A stretch of DNA of 64,000 nucleotides from Plasmopara viticola (taxonomy: Eukaryota; Oomycota; Peronosporomycetes; Peronosporales; Peronosporaceae), in contig MBPM02000056.1 of assembly GCA_001695595.3 (NCBI GenBank), forward strand, positions 186,001-250,000, in the 5' to 3' direction. The first letter of the stretch is position 1; every line of letters starts with the position of its first letter. The position numbers and the translations under genes are program-made. The notes under the pieces are model-generated. The model saw only the letters and a list, made by a program, of their open reading frames with translations. It was not told the origin of the DNA and made no database searches. This document shows positions 54,101 through 64,000 of the stretch, piece after piece.

Positions 54101-57100
54101 CTACAAGAAAATGTCTACAGGCGAATGGTAAGACCGGAAACGACAGCCAATTGCTGAAAGACACACTATACAGTATATACGCTGAGGTTTAACATTGATT
54201 AGCCGATAAGCAATTACTGCTTGAAAAAGAACGCTTGTTTTTTTACGTTTAAGACATCATATCCATACTTGGGACGTTTTACGGGCCGATCAAACTTGGT
54301 CGGCGTCAGTCAAAGTCACCGTAGCCAAGCTTTTATGTGATGAGTTGTAAGACGGTTATTGTGATCCGCAGAATTCCCAGCTCCCCGTAAAGATTGATAT
54401 TCTCGCAGCCCCTCTTCGATGTGTTGATCTCACGCTCAACCTTGCTAGCAAGGGGATGTATATGAACGCCAAGTAAAATCTATATAAAACATCTATTGTG
54501 GCGTCAAGGGCACGGACATATCCTATGTAAAGCCGCGCTGAGACAAAAACTTCTTTTGAACCGAGCTCTTTGTTCTAATGCCACACGAGCAGTGGCCTAC
54601 GGAACCCCCTCGCAGCGCATGGGGTAGCTTTCGTCCAGAAGAAATTCTCTCCACTCATTGAGAGTAGGTCTCTCTCCTGGCAAAAACTTCTGTATCCCGT
54701 GGAGAGCTAGTCACATAGACTGCGGTAGTGACTTTGGTATTGGGACTCACTCGATGAGTGTACCGAGTAGTACCGGATTTGGCTTTGCCCTCTTTCACCT
54801 GGCTCTCGGTATTGGTGACGTCGTCAACACAGGCGTCCTTGCGCTTGGAAAGCATGACTATCATGTCTTCTTGTTGAGACCTTAGACATAATTGGTGAGT
54901 GTGCCATAAAAGTTAGCACCTCACGAGCAGTAGACACGCGACTCTTTGCCGCAATGAGCTGAGATCGCTTTCCTAGCCTTCTTTTTCAGAAAAGCTTCGT
55001 GTGGGGCAAACGTCTCCAAGCTCGCCACTCACGACTCAGTTGTAGCCGATGTGGCAAGCGCCTGTGTAATAAGTGTGACCTTAGACAAAGAGGCTAGATT
55101 TGGTGCGGTTACTTACATCTATGGAAGACAAAAATCTTTTTTGACATTGATCCGGCCCGCCAGTAGCCTTGTTATGATCCGACTTCATCTTGCTATGACC
55201 GATCCGGCTTTTCGAAAAAAAAACTTAAAGCATACAACCCTTTCCTAATAGATGTAACCTTGGACCAAACGACTTGCATATTATGTCTATTTAATCTAGA
55301 ATCAATTACGCGCTGATCCTCTACAGACTAAGACAATAGGTTCCGGAAAAACTCCGATATATCTGCGACTTTCTTTTGTCCACGATACTGTGCGACCATC
55401 TAAATGAGCGTCTAATTGCGTTTTGGGTTATGAGTACATTCCGCTAGAAGTTCTTTAGGAGGAAGATGATGGGGTCGTCCCTGTTGACAAAGCCTACTCA
55501 AAGAAGGGATTTATCCCTTAAACGAAAATTAATCACGTTTGGTGTAAGCTCTTTAAACAATGAAAATCTTTCGCTCTGAATCAGAGAGACCAAAGTGATC
55601 GTAAAGTTCGCCTCATTACAAACGGATTCAGAGAGTAGCTTTGTTCATTTCGAAGCTCGGTGAAAGTGCACGCTAATGGGTACGCACGTGCAATACCTTT
55701 GTTAAGGTAGCATTATTTACTTAATTTACACTGAAACATTAGCCGACGCAAGTCTTTTTGTCAACTAATAACGTATAATGTCTGTGGTCACGCTGTCGTG
55801 CAAAGCAGCAGGATTGAAACATAAAATAGACTCTCTCCAGGAGTTACAAGCTTTCTGACTGGGATGGCTAGTATCTTGTGGGTAAAAATCACCCTTTTCC
55901 AAATAGAGTGCGCACAGATGCAGCCCAAACAAAGGTATCTGTTTACGTCCGATCTCTTTTAATAGGCCGTAGAAATGACATCAAATGTTTTATTTGACTG
56001 TAAAAGGATACTAAGAGTGAAATATAACGGAGCTAGGTGATTTGGTACCCATTACTACCAGATAGGCTAGGCAGACTTTTGAGCTACTGGCTAGCATATT
56101 GACAGCTCTCGATGCTCAGTCTGTGGTGATGTCTACCTTTTGCATTTATGGGTTTACCCTGTGCCAAGCGCACCAAGGTTCAAAAAATTAAAATCTTGCG
56201 GCCTCAAGTCATCAGGTATGCCGAAAAAAATGGCAGCTTCCGGGAGGCGTGGAGCGGCTTGCTGAAAAGAATTAACTTTGTTACACCTTTAAGTGAAATT
56301 GATAATCGACAGAGCCTAGCTTTGTGCTCTTTAGCTTAATTTGTACTTGCAATTCTGTCTTGTTGGTGCTTAAGATGCGTGGAGCAGTTTTTCATGGCAC
56401 TTAAATGCCAAAGAAAATTAGCCGGATGCTAAGTGTCTTCCACCACCACAAAATGAAATTGGTACTGCTCACTAAGCGATATGAGAAATGAAGTTTGTAT
56501 CCTAGATTTCACTAGATTAAGGGATGAAGTTTCTCGCCTCTTATTGTATTTAACGCTGCCAAGTATTGGGCCTAAATGGAAGGAAGTACCATATCTGAGT
56601 TTTGCTTGACTGAAGCGCCGTAGAACCTAGTCTGATCAGAAGGGGGATACCTCGGCTGTCACATTCTAGCTTCGGCAAGCACCTACCTTTGCTTTATTGC
56701 ACAAGACTCAGTCGCTTATAATGTTCTGGACAATAGACTCTCGGGAATAGATGTGCCGAAAACAGAAGTTGGGAGCGTGGAGAGGCGCTAAAAGCCTAGA
56801 AATGTTCGTAGAAAGCAGCATTTGCTGCATGCCTATAATTTTGTGATCAAATGAAAGTCGAGGCAGTCCAAGCAACGAGTGTAAGGAAGATTGTTTGCCA
56901 CAAAACAATGCCCGGAGGAATCTGCACTCTCCGCATATCGAAGATGCCAAAGTGGCGCGAAGCCAATGAAGTATGGGTAATCGGTATTTTAGCAGTGGAA
57001 GGTACTAAAAGTCCGCACAGACACAGAACATTACATACCCAGTAAGTCGCTATTACTTTCAGTAAATCTATGGCGAGCGACGTGGTTAACGCCTACTAGC

Positions 57101-60100
57101 TCCACCTACTACAGATGTTTAGTGTATTTAGTGTATTCAGCACCCTCACACGATTCATACTTTCACGGTGTAAGTCGGTAGTCCGTGACACAGTGTCTGA
57201 ACAATTAATGGACCGTTGGGGGCTTAAATCAGCGCATTCTTGATTATCCATTCAATCGCATCGTCAACAATACTTTCTGGCTTGAAGTGCCGTGGTGTTG
57301 AAGCAGTTGCGATATTGTTTCATATGCCGAACGACTTTTGATCATACACTCACAACTATAATCGTCTAGCGCTCTGTCTAAGCACTCTTTTGCAAAAAGC
57401 GTAAGCCTATAGTATCGTTTCACGATAAATCATAAGGCATGTTCACTTAAAACACGATTGAGGAGTAGTGCTCCTGTTTCAACAACGTCGATCGTGTCCA
57501 ACACAGCCTCTTTATAATGTTTTACTTCAATTTAAAAAAAAACACAGAGAGCAGCTCTGCCTGCTGTGTCTTGGCAGGTTGAGCACAATATTAATGCAAA
57601 TAGGCTGGCAGTAGCGTTATAGTATCGGCAAGTTTGAAAAGTGTGCGATCGTATATGAAAGAAACTTTATCCGCTGACTAATTTTACATAAATGTAAACT
57701 TACTTGTACAATTAAGGTCATCAATAATGTGTCCTTATCAATATACGTTTTTAAGCTGGAGATGACCACCAAGAGGTAAATTGTGAGACTTAAAAAGGCA
57801 CAACCTAATCGTGGGGGACCAATTCACGTAGTGGATCACTTTGCTCGGTGCTTCGATGCAACAGCCAGGCTTGTAATGAGAAACGTTTTCGCCTCGTGCT
57901 TAGCCGCTCAAACAATGTCCTTAAAATTGCTGCTTTTATTACCTTTAGCAAAAGCTACGCATATGTCATCACACGCATACGCACACCGAGTTTTATTCGA
58001 AGCATACAACTCAGTGTTAATGTGCCCAATTATGCGCAGTGATAGGTCCTAGCCCGTACAGCCTTGGCTCAGTGCCAACTATGTCATCACAGGCATGTAG
58101 CAAATACTGCTGCTTACAAGCATCGCTTAGTAGCTTACTAGTCACTCCTCCTTGACATTTTAATTCACAGCAAGTCAGCCAACTCGTTTCAGTGTCGGCG
58201 CCAATGATCTCGCTGCTTCCTAGCCAAGGTAAAATTCAAAGTTCTGCTTAAAGCAAAGGGAATACCTTAGTATCGACCTGGGCTTCAGACAGGAATTAAT
58301 TTATGTCTTATGTTTAGGTCTTGGTTTAAGCTAACAGAACCCCCCCACCAAGCCCTTCAGGCGGACGCCGATAGCTATTCGATTTGTTTTTGAGATCGAG
58401 TTCCCTATCACTTCTTACAATTAAATATTTCTCGGTCATTATAGTGGCCATTTCATTGAGCGATTACACATCCAATATGGGTGCAGGTTCAAACTCTTTA
58501 TGCTGATGTGCTCTCTCTTTAGTGACCGATCACGGGCTGCCTTCATTCGGATCCTGTAATTAATAAGACAAGGTATCTCTGGGTACATTTGAAAGAACAA
58601 AATAAACCCGACGGAACTAAAACCGAGAGCCACGACACCTGAATCAACTTGTTTTCACCCTTGTTCCTGTCGCTAAGCAAGCAGTGAACTGGGTATATTT
58701 TAATGCTTGTAGAGCCTCATTGCTACTTTTTTCGATCAAACATAATTAACCCGCGCCTTTGAGCTCACAATAACATACCACGGGGTATTTAACTCTTCAC
58801 GTTGGCATTTGTGAGCATGCATCGTGCAATGGGGCGCATAGCTCTTCGAGATTAAGCTCTGTCAGACTTCGGTTTCTCCACGAGGAATTTCAAACTTATT
58901 CGTACTTAGCAGGTCGCTTCATTCTTACTGAGCGCTGCAATTTTATCGCGGCATAGCTGACCGTAAACTGTCAGCTCTTTATAATCTTGGCTTGCTCGGC
59001 GTAGGCGATACATTAGCGGGTGTATGGCATCGGCAACTATCCAAGTAGCTTGGTCTATCTTCTTGCACGATATAACAAATTTCCGGAAGTATGAATTAGC
59101 CAACTTCAAGAAGTACAGGCTTTTGCTGCATTTGGTTTTGATCTAGATGCAACAGCATTCATCAGGAGAGTTAGACTCATTAGGATGTTGAAATAAGGTT
59201 TGAATAGTTGTAGATTATATTGTAATTATAAATTAGCACCCATGGAAGTTAGACCGCTTAATTAATACTGTTTTGGTGAACCTTTTTGTACTTATGCTAT
59301 ATGTAAGTAAAACTCAGCGCTGGGCTGCACTTGTACGCCTTTGGTATATGAAGGCAGTCACTGCTCACTTCTTTGAGAGAAATTTAGTGGCACTCCCACT
59401 TTGCGGAGGTTGTGGCTCCCGAATATAGGCCATCGAATTCTTTTAATCACGTGGAGCCGTGACCTCACACGTTACGCATATTTGAAAGACAAAAAGACGA
59501 AAAATTGAGTACTAACTTACACTTAAGCTCACCTCAGCCTGGTAATTGAGACGTTGCTTACACAATGAACTATTATCGTGCCCTCCCATCGACCTTTTAG
59601 ATCACCAGAGCTACTCTCTGTTACTCAGTCTGCAATAAGGCAGGTACCATGGCCACTTCGCCTACGCAGAAGTTTGATTTCTTCTTTTCCTTTGGAGGTC
59701 TTCGCGCTCGCTGTAAGTAAATTCAGTCTGGGCACAGCATCTGATTCAGGCGCCGGCTACATTGGCGCATAATTCTTGCTGAAGATGCTTCAACGTAGCA
59801 CTCTCATAGCCGAAGAGCGCATCCAGACGCGCACTAATCACATCGCATATCTGTGAAACCTAATTTGCACCCTTTAAAGGCCGAGCAGGACGATCAGATC
59901 AATCAGCTTTGCCCTACGGTTACGAGCATATTGCTCCCCTCATAGACGCTCAGTAAAACGTATTTTGACCACAATTGCTAGTAGGTGCAAGGGAGCTGCC
60001 TTCGCTTTTTCTCGGAGGTAAGAGTGTGAGTTCAGGTTTCTGACCTTCTCTCTATACGTAAAGTAGATACAGGTCGTAGATGGCTACAAACTTGGGTCCA

Positions 60101-60573
60101 AGAGTTAATATTAGTTCAAATACGAGACTAATTTTTCCTCTAATGTTTCCAATCGCGAACTGAAGATTTTTTTTATGGATAAAGCCCCTGGGGGTAGCAT
60201 GATGGAACCTTTTTTAACAATGTTTAGCAGTTGCTGTACCAATTAATGCCTGACCTTCAGTACAAAGTCATTCAAACTGAAGTTTCAAACATCACGGGCC
60301 TTATCGTATAACGAATGTAAGGGCTCATTTACCTTGATTAAAGGACTTGATAGCGCATATTAGACATGCCTTCGATTGATATTGTAGATCGTCGTCTGAT
60401 AAAGGGTGTGGTTACGTTCATTAGTTTATTTGCGTTCTTCCAATAGCCTTTCCTTACTGAAAGCTATTTAGAACAACGACAATACACGTTGCGGTAGTAT
60501 TTACAAAACTAGCCTCTGTATTGACTGGCATGTACCACGTAACGGTACATCACCCAAGCCATACCTGCTGGCA
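51194..60573. other. interval between the two START/FYVE paralogues
   Basis: About 9.4 kb with no supported gene. The frame at 52344-52547 (+, no ATG) has a DKSRFWHAVVRRHG stretch faintly like the linker region of non-LTR retrotransposons. The sequence near 55.0 kb (+) reads CSRCGKRLCNKC, a short CxxC pair that might be a scrap of a FYVE-like finger. A minus-strand frame at 58906-59130 is faintly hAT-transposase-like. All are too weak to call. Confidence 0.45.
58906..59130 (-). pseudogene. possible hAT-like transposase scrap
   Basis: The minus-strand frame (no ATG) reads LYFLKLANSYFRKFVISCKK, then IVADAIHPLMYRLRRA, then LCRDKIAALSKNE. The order of aromatic-helical segment, D-A-I-x-P-L and K-x-x-LSK resembles the helical insertion region of hAT transposases. 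No catalytic residues or inverted repeats were found nearby, so this is a weak suggestion. Confidence 0.15.
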
Positions 60574-61791
60574 TTACACTGACTCATCCGATAAAATGTC
60601 GGAACCCGAGAGAGACGCCATGACATTGTACGCTTGGTAGCCTTCCGCTTGGTCTTGTGCCGCTGGGATCGCATCCATTTGCGACACTTCACTCATGCAC
60701 ATGACGCAAAAAGTGATTTTATGTCGACGAAGTTTTCGCTCCGGCGTCAGAAACGTAATGCCTTTTGAGCGTTTGCACTTGAAGCACACGGAATGCATGC
60801 ACAATTTGCACACACTCTTCCCGAGTGCTGCAACTCTCGGTAGACCAAAGCTGCGGGGTGTCAGATCTCGCTTGCAAGCCGTGCAAGAACCGTCACTGTC
60901 GTTTTTATTGTGAAATTGGCGTCGGTGTCGGTACGACCGTGTCTCAGCCTGGCGGTGCTGAAGTCGCCACGTGAGCTTCTTGGCTTGGCCGCAAATGACG
61001 TAGTTTGTGGTCGAGAGCAACGCTTCTGCAGAGGCTCTTAACACCACGGATCGGAAGACTTTGCCTCCCGGGTGCACGGTATCGAACGCGTACGTGTCAA
61101 TAACATTGTGACTGAGTTGTCGATAAAAGCCAATAATTTTATGACGTGCCCGAATGGTACCAGGTAGCGGTTGGGTACTTGGAAAATCAATCGAGTGCAA
61201 AAGTTGGTACCCAACGCGGTCTCCGTCCACAAAGTGGAGAATGCCAGTTGCTTCCAAGCAAATAAAGTCCCGATTTTGGACCAAACGAGTCTGATTCAAG
61301 GGTAAGTTGATTTGGGTCCATTTGATCGAGACGGAACGAAATGGGTCTGCGGCCGTGGGTACCACAATGTTGGCTAACACGGCACCATCACTGTAGTCCT
61401 TGACATACGACGCTTTCACACGCATGATCTCTTGAGTTGGGTTCACTGTACCAAACATGAGGTCGTTCAATTCTCCCTCAAAAGTCCCTACAGCGAGGAT
61501 AATGGGCATCTTCTTTTGCCAATTGTCGGTCGATTCGTGCACAGGAACGTCCTCCTCGTCGTTGCTGTCGTGCCCTTCGTTTCGCTTGACGTACACGTGA
61601 AGGTTCTTGTCGTCGCCAATCGATTTCCATTGATTGTCATCTACTTTTCGGTTCGCGACCAGTACAAACTCTTCGTATTGGGGAAAGATTTCGAGGATCA
61701 AGTCTCTTTCAAGGCGAAGGAGCATCTGACGATCTGCGTCCGTGAGCACTAACTTTGGATAGGGATTTGCGGTAAAAGTCGCTTTGCCCAT
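60574..61791 (-). CDS. START-like domain protein with C-terminal FYVE-like zinc finger (paralogue 2)
   Basis: About 405 residues from the ATG at 61789-61791 (MGKATFTANPYPKLVLTDAD), which has A at -3 and G at +4. The frame stays open upstream to a non-ATG codon, with another in-frame ATG at 61902. The layout is the same as paralogue 1: a START-like fold with GELNDLMFGTVNPTQEIMRV, FRSVSIKW, YQLLHSIDFP and TTNYVICGQAKKL, then CTAC, CKLC, CFKC and CVMC zinc-ligand pairs, and an AAQDQA tail motif. It has an acidic insert near HDSNDEEDVPVHEST not present in the paralogue. The finger again lacks the basic PI3P-binding motif. The same orientation and 9.6 kb separation suggest an old tandem duplication later opened by insertions. 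Confidence 0.9.
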   Translation of the reverse strand: MGKATFTANPYPKLVLTDADRQMLLRLERDLILEIFPQYEEFVLVANRKVDDNQWKSIGDDKNLHVYVKRNEGHDSNDEEDVPVHESTDNWQKKMPIILAVGTFEGELNDLMFGTVNPTQEIMRVKASYVKDYSDGAVLANIVVPTAADPFRSVSIKWTQINLPLNQTRLVQNRDFICLEATGILHFVDGDRVGYQLLHSIDFPSTQPLPGTIRARHKIIGFYRQLSHNVIDTYAFDTVHPGGKVFRSVVLRASAEALLSTTNYVICGQAKKLTWRLQHRQAETRSYRHRRQFHNKNDSDGSCTACKRDLTPRSFGLPRVAALGKSVCKLCMHSVCFKCKRSKGITFLTPERKLRRHKITFCVMCMSEVSQMDAIPAAQDQAEGYQAYNVMASLSGSDILSDESV

Positions 61792-64000
61792 TGTCGTCAA
61801 AGACCGTGTGGGTTGGAGAGCTTTTTGGATTCTGACTACGTGGCTGGAACGATGCTTGGGTTGTTTTTCTCGTACTCCGCTACTCGTTGACTTTATTTGC
61901 ATGTCGTTGGCGTAACAGGGCACTGTGAATGAACAACAGGCACGTACTTTACTCGGGTCACTCTCATCTCTGTACGGTAGATGCGTCAATTTCGAAACAA
62001 GGCTTGACCGCCAAGTGGGAGCAGTCGTGATTTAGAATTTGTCGGACAGGGTTTAAACGACAATGTAATTGGAAGCATATATGTATACTTGCTGCTTTGA
62101 ATATTTTCTTGCAGGTGCCATTGGTCCGTTTAAGAAGCTAGATGACGATGATGAAGAAGCGCGAGTTGTAGCTTGATAGGAATCGTAAGAGGGAAAGCGA
62201 TTGCTGTCGTGTCGATACGACAAAAGAGCAGCAAGTGCTCATAATCACGGGCAGTGGCCTATTTTTGAATTCTAGTGTCTTTTCTAAAATTTAGACACAT
62301 TTAGAATGAAGCCTTAGGTCTTTGACGAAAATTCCAAGAAAATGCCTTAAGAATGTATCATCTCACTTAACTAAGAATCTTTGGAAGTGCTGTGATCCAC
62401 ACTTCAACACGTATTTCGTCATAAACAGCTTATATTAGCAGCTGTAGAAGCAAGATTAGCCGCAAATGCGAGTAGATGGCTGGATAGGCAAACTACTTAT
62501 GTTTTTTTTCACAAGAGCAAATACATATTTAACGCCGTGCACCATGCAATTGACGGTCTTTACCCTCTGACTAGAAGCAGCTAGGGCGAACGTAGCATTG
62601 CGAGTGGAGAAGAAAGAGTCGGCGCGCTCTGCAACACAGCTGAAGCGTCTAAGCATTCAAAGACAAATCAACAGTTTCAGCTTCAACGTGGGCGACAATT
62701 ATATCACAAAGTAGAATTAAGCGCAGCGTCTTTGTCCTTCATACTATTCGTGCATCCTTTGCGGTATATCGCAAGCTATCCAGCCCTATCTTTGCATATC
62801 GACAGCCTACCGACTTGCTTTCTTCGTGTCTTTGACATCAATTGTATGTCCTGCCACATTATATACGGGAAGTTGTACGTGTGCGAAGTAACAGCAACTT
62901 TACGCGATTCTACACTCAAGATGGCAGCATGTGTGTGAATTAGGCCATCAGCAATATCCAGTTTTCTACCGAGTAATAAAAGCTGACTTTCCACTAAACG
63001 GGGCCATAGAGGTGAAATGGGAAAACCAGAATCCTGCCGACTGCGCAACCTTCGTGCGATTTCTATGGACCATTAAACTACCTGTATCCATAAAATAAAC
63101 TTGGCTTATCTTCCGATATGGGCCCGATTCAAATGGTCTTAAATTGTTAAAAAGAAGGCTTTCATGGAGAACACTCATCCGAACATTAATGTGGCGAAGG
63201 ATGTAATGGGTCGTTACACGAAGCCGACTTTTGTATCAAAAGCTCGCTTTCGAATTCTTTTAAAACGATGATATCCAGTGATCACGACTCTAATTATAAG
63301 ACTTTTAGCGTAAAGAGCAACTCGTAATGCTCATTATAAACTTTGGCTTTGATCTGCTTGAGCCCGACTGTCATGATTTCATCGCGTTCATGGAGATACG
63401 ATATTAACGCTATGCCGATTCTGCCTTGATCCATGTAGATGTGATAGATCGAACTGTATGATTCACTCCTATCATTCCTACGCCAATACTTAATCGTGAG
63501 TCCTAGTTTATGAGTGTGTAGTTCCTATACTTTGTAAAGCTTCCTTCTATGTCTTTTGGCGTACAGCCCTCTCAGCTGTTTTTTCAAAATTCGATCGGAA
63601 GTTAGGTGAAGCAGATATCCGGTTGCTTTCTGCGTCTGGCACGCTTGTGGATACCATCGATAATATGACGCTAATCAAGCATCTCCACGCCGCCTTATTT
63701 ACGCTCACAAGAAGAAGTTCCAAGGACAAGAATGCTTGAATGCTGCGCTGCTAGAGCTTCACGACGCCAGGAAGAGCAGCTGCAGTTGCAATGAGCGAGT
63801 GTGATCTTTACTCATAAGTCGAAATAATAAGGAACGATCCCAGGATCCCGGATATAGACACACGAGCTTGCTTCGTGCCTTTTTATGACGGGCATCTACT
63901 GTTTTATGTGCTTAGCAAACCCTTGTATGCCACAGATACGAATAAAAGCTTTTATGATTGAGCCGCGCGATGAGTACAAAACGGGGTCCGTGTATCCTTT
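61792..64000. other. 5' flank of START/FYVE paralogue 2 and downstream interval
   Basis: No further gene recognised. There are short frames only (up to about 90 codons at 62776-63048, minus strand) without domains. Confidence 0.5.

Noticed and set aside
1..64000. CRISPR arrays, phage or bacterial operons
   Set aside because: No regularly spaced direct repeats with unique spacers, no ribosome-binding-site spaced gene strings; gene structure and introns are eukaryotic.

Overview
The window looks like a gene-poor, repeat-rich, AT-rich stretch of an oomycete nuclear genome, most likely Peronosporaceae (Phytophthora or downy mildew). The evidence is intronless, GC-rich genes in AT-rich surroundings, oomycete-type initiator motifs (CATTTT/CAATT-like) just upstream of several start codons, a bZIP with the Cys-for-Asn basic region described in Phytophthora, START-plus-FYVE-like proteins, and abundant transposon debris. 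No bacterial-style operons, CRISPR arrays or rRNA genes were seen. No intact canonical tRNA was found.

Six protein genes are well supported. Positions 1.5-2.9 kb (-) and 8.46-9.87 kb (+) hold two Rh-type ammonium/ammonia channel paralogues, head to head and about 5.5 kb apart. Convergent with the second, and only 150 bp away, is a gene at 10.0-16.66 kb (-) for a secreted-then-membrane protein of about 2213 residues. It has a signal peptide, about 1500 residues of Pro/Ser/Thr tandem repeats, and a C-terminal multi-pass TRP/FLC-like domain. A bZIP factor lies at 40.2-41.4 kb (+). Two paralogous START-like plus cysteine-rich FYVE-like proteins lie at 49.8-51.0 kb and 60.6-61.8 kb, both on (-).

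The rest is mainly transposon and repeat territory. At 17.6-19.5 kb there are two head-to-tail copies of a roughly 0.97-kb LTR-like repeat. At 20.2-22.6 kb an element with inverted ends carries an alpha-tubulin gene broken in two, with the halves on opposite strands, plus a coiled-coil gene relic. At 42.4-43.6 kb a second, unrelated inverted-repeat element carries several exons and at least one intron of a GPI8/PIG-K (GPI transamidase) gene. At 46.4-48.9 kb there is a MULE with long terminal inverted repeats, a perfect 9-bp target-site duplication and a decayed FAR1-type DNA-binding/transposase gene. The two gene-carrying elements suggest Pack-type capture of host gene fragments and are the most interesting feature of the window.

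Long intervals (about 23-40 kb, 51-60.5 kb and 61.8-64 kb) contain only short orphan frames, small tandem repeats and degraded repeats that I could not assign.
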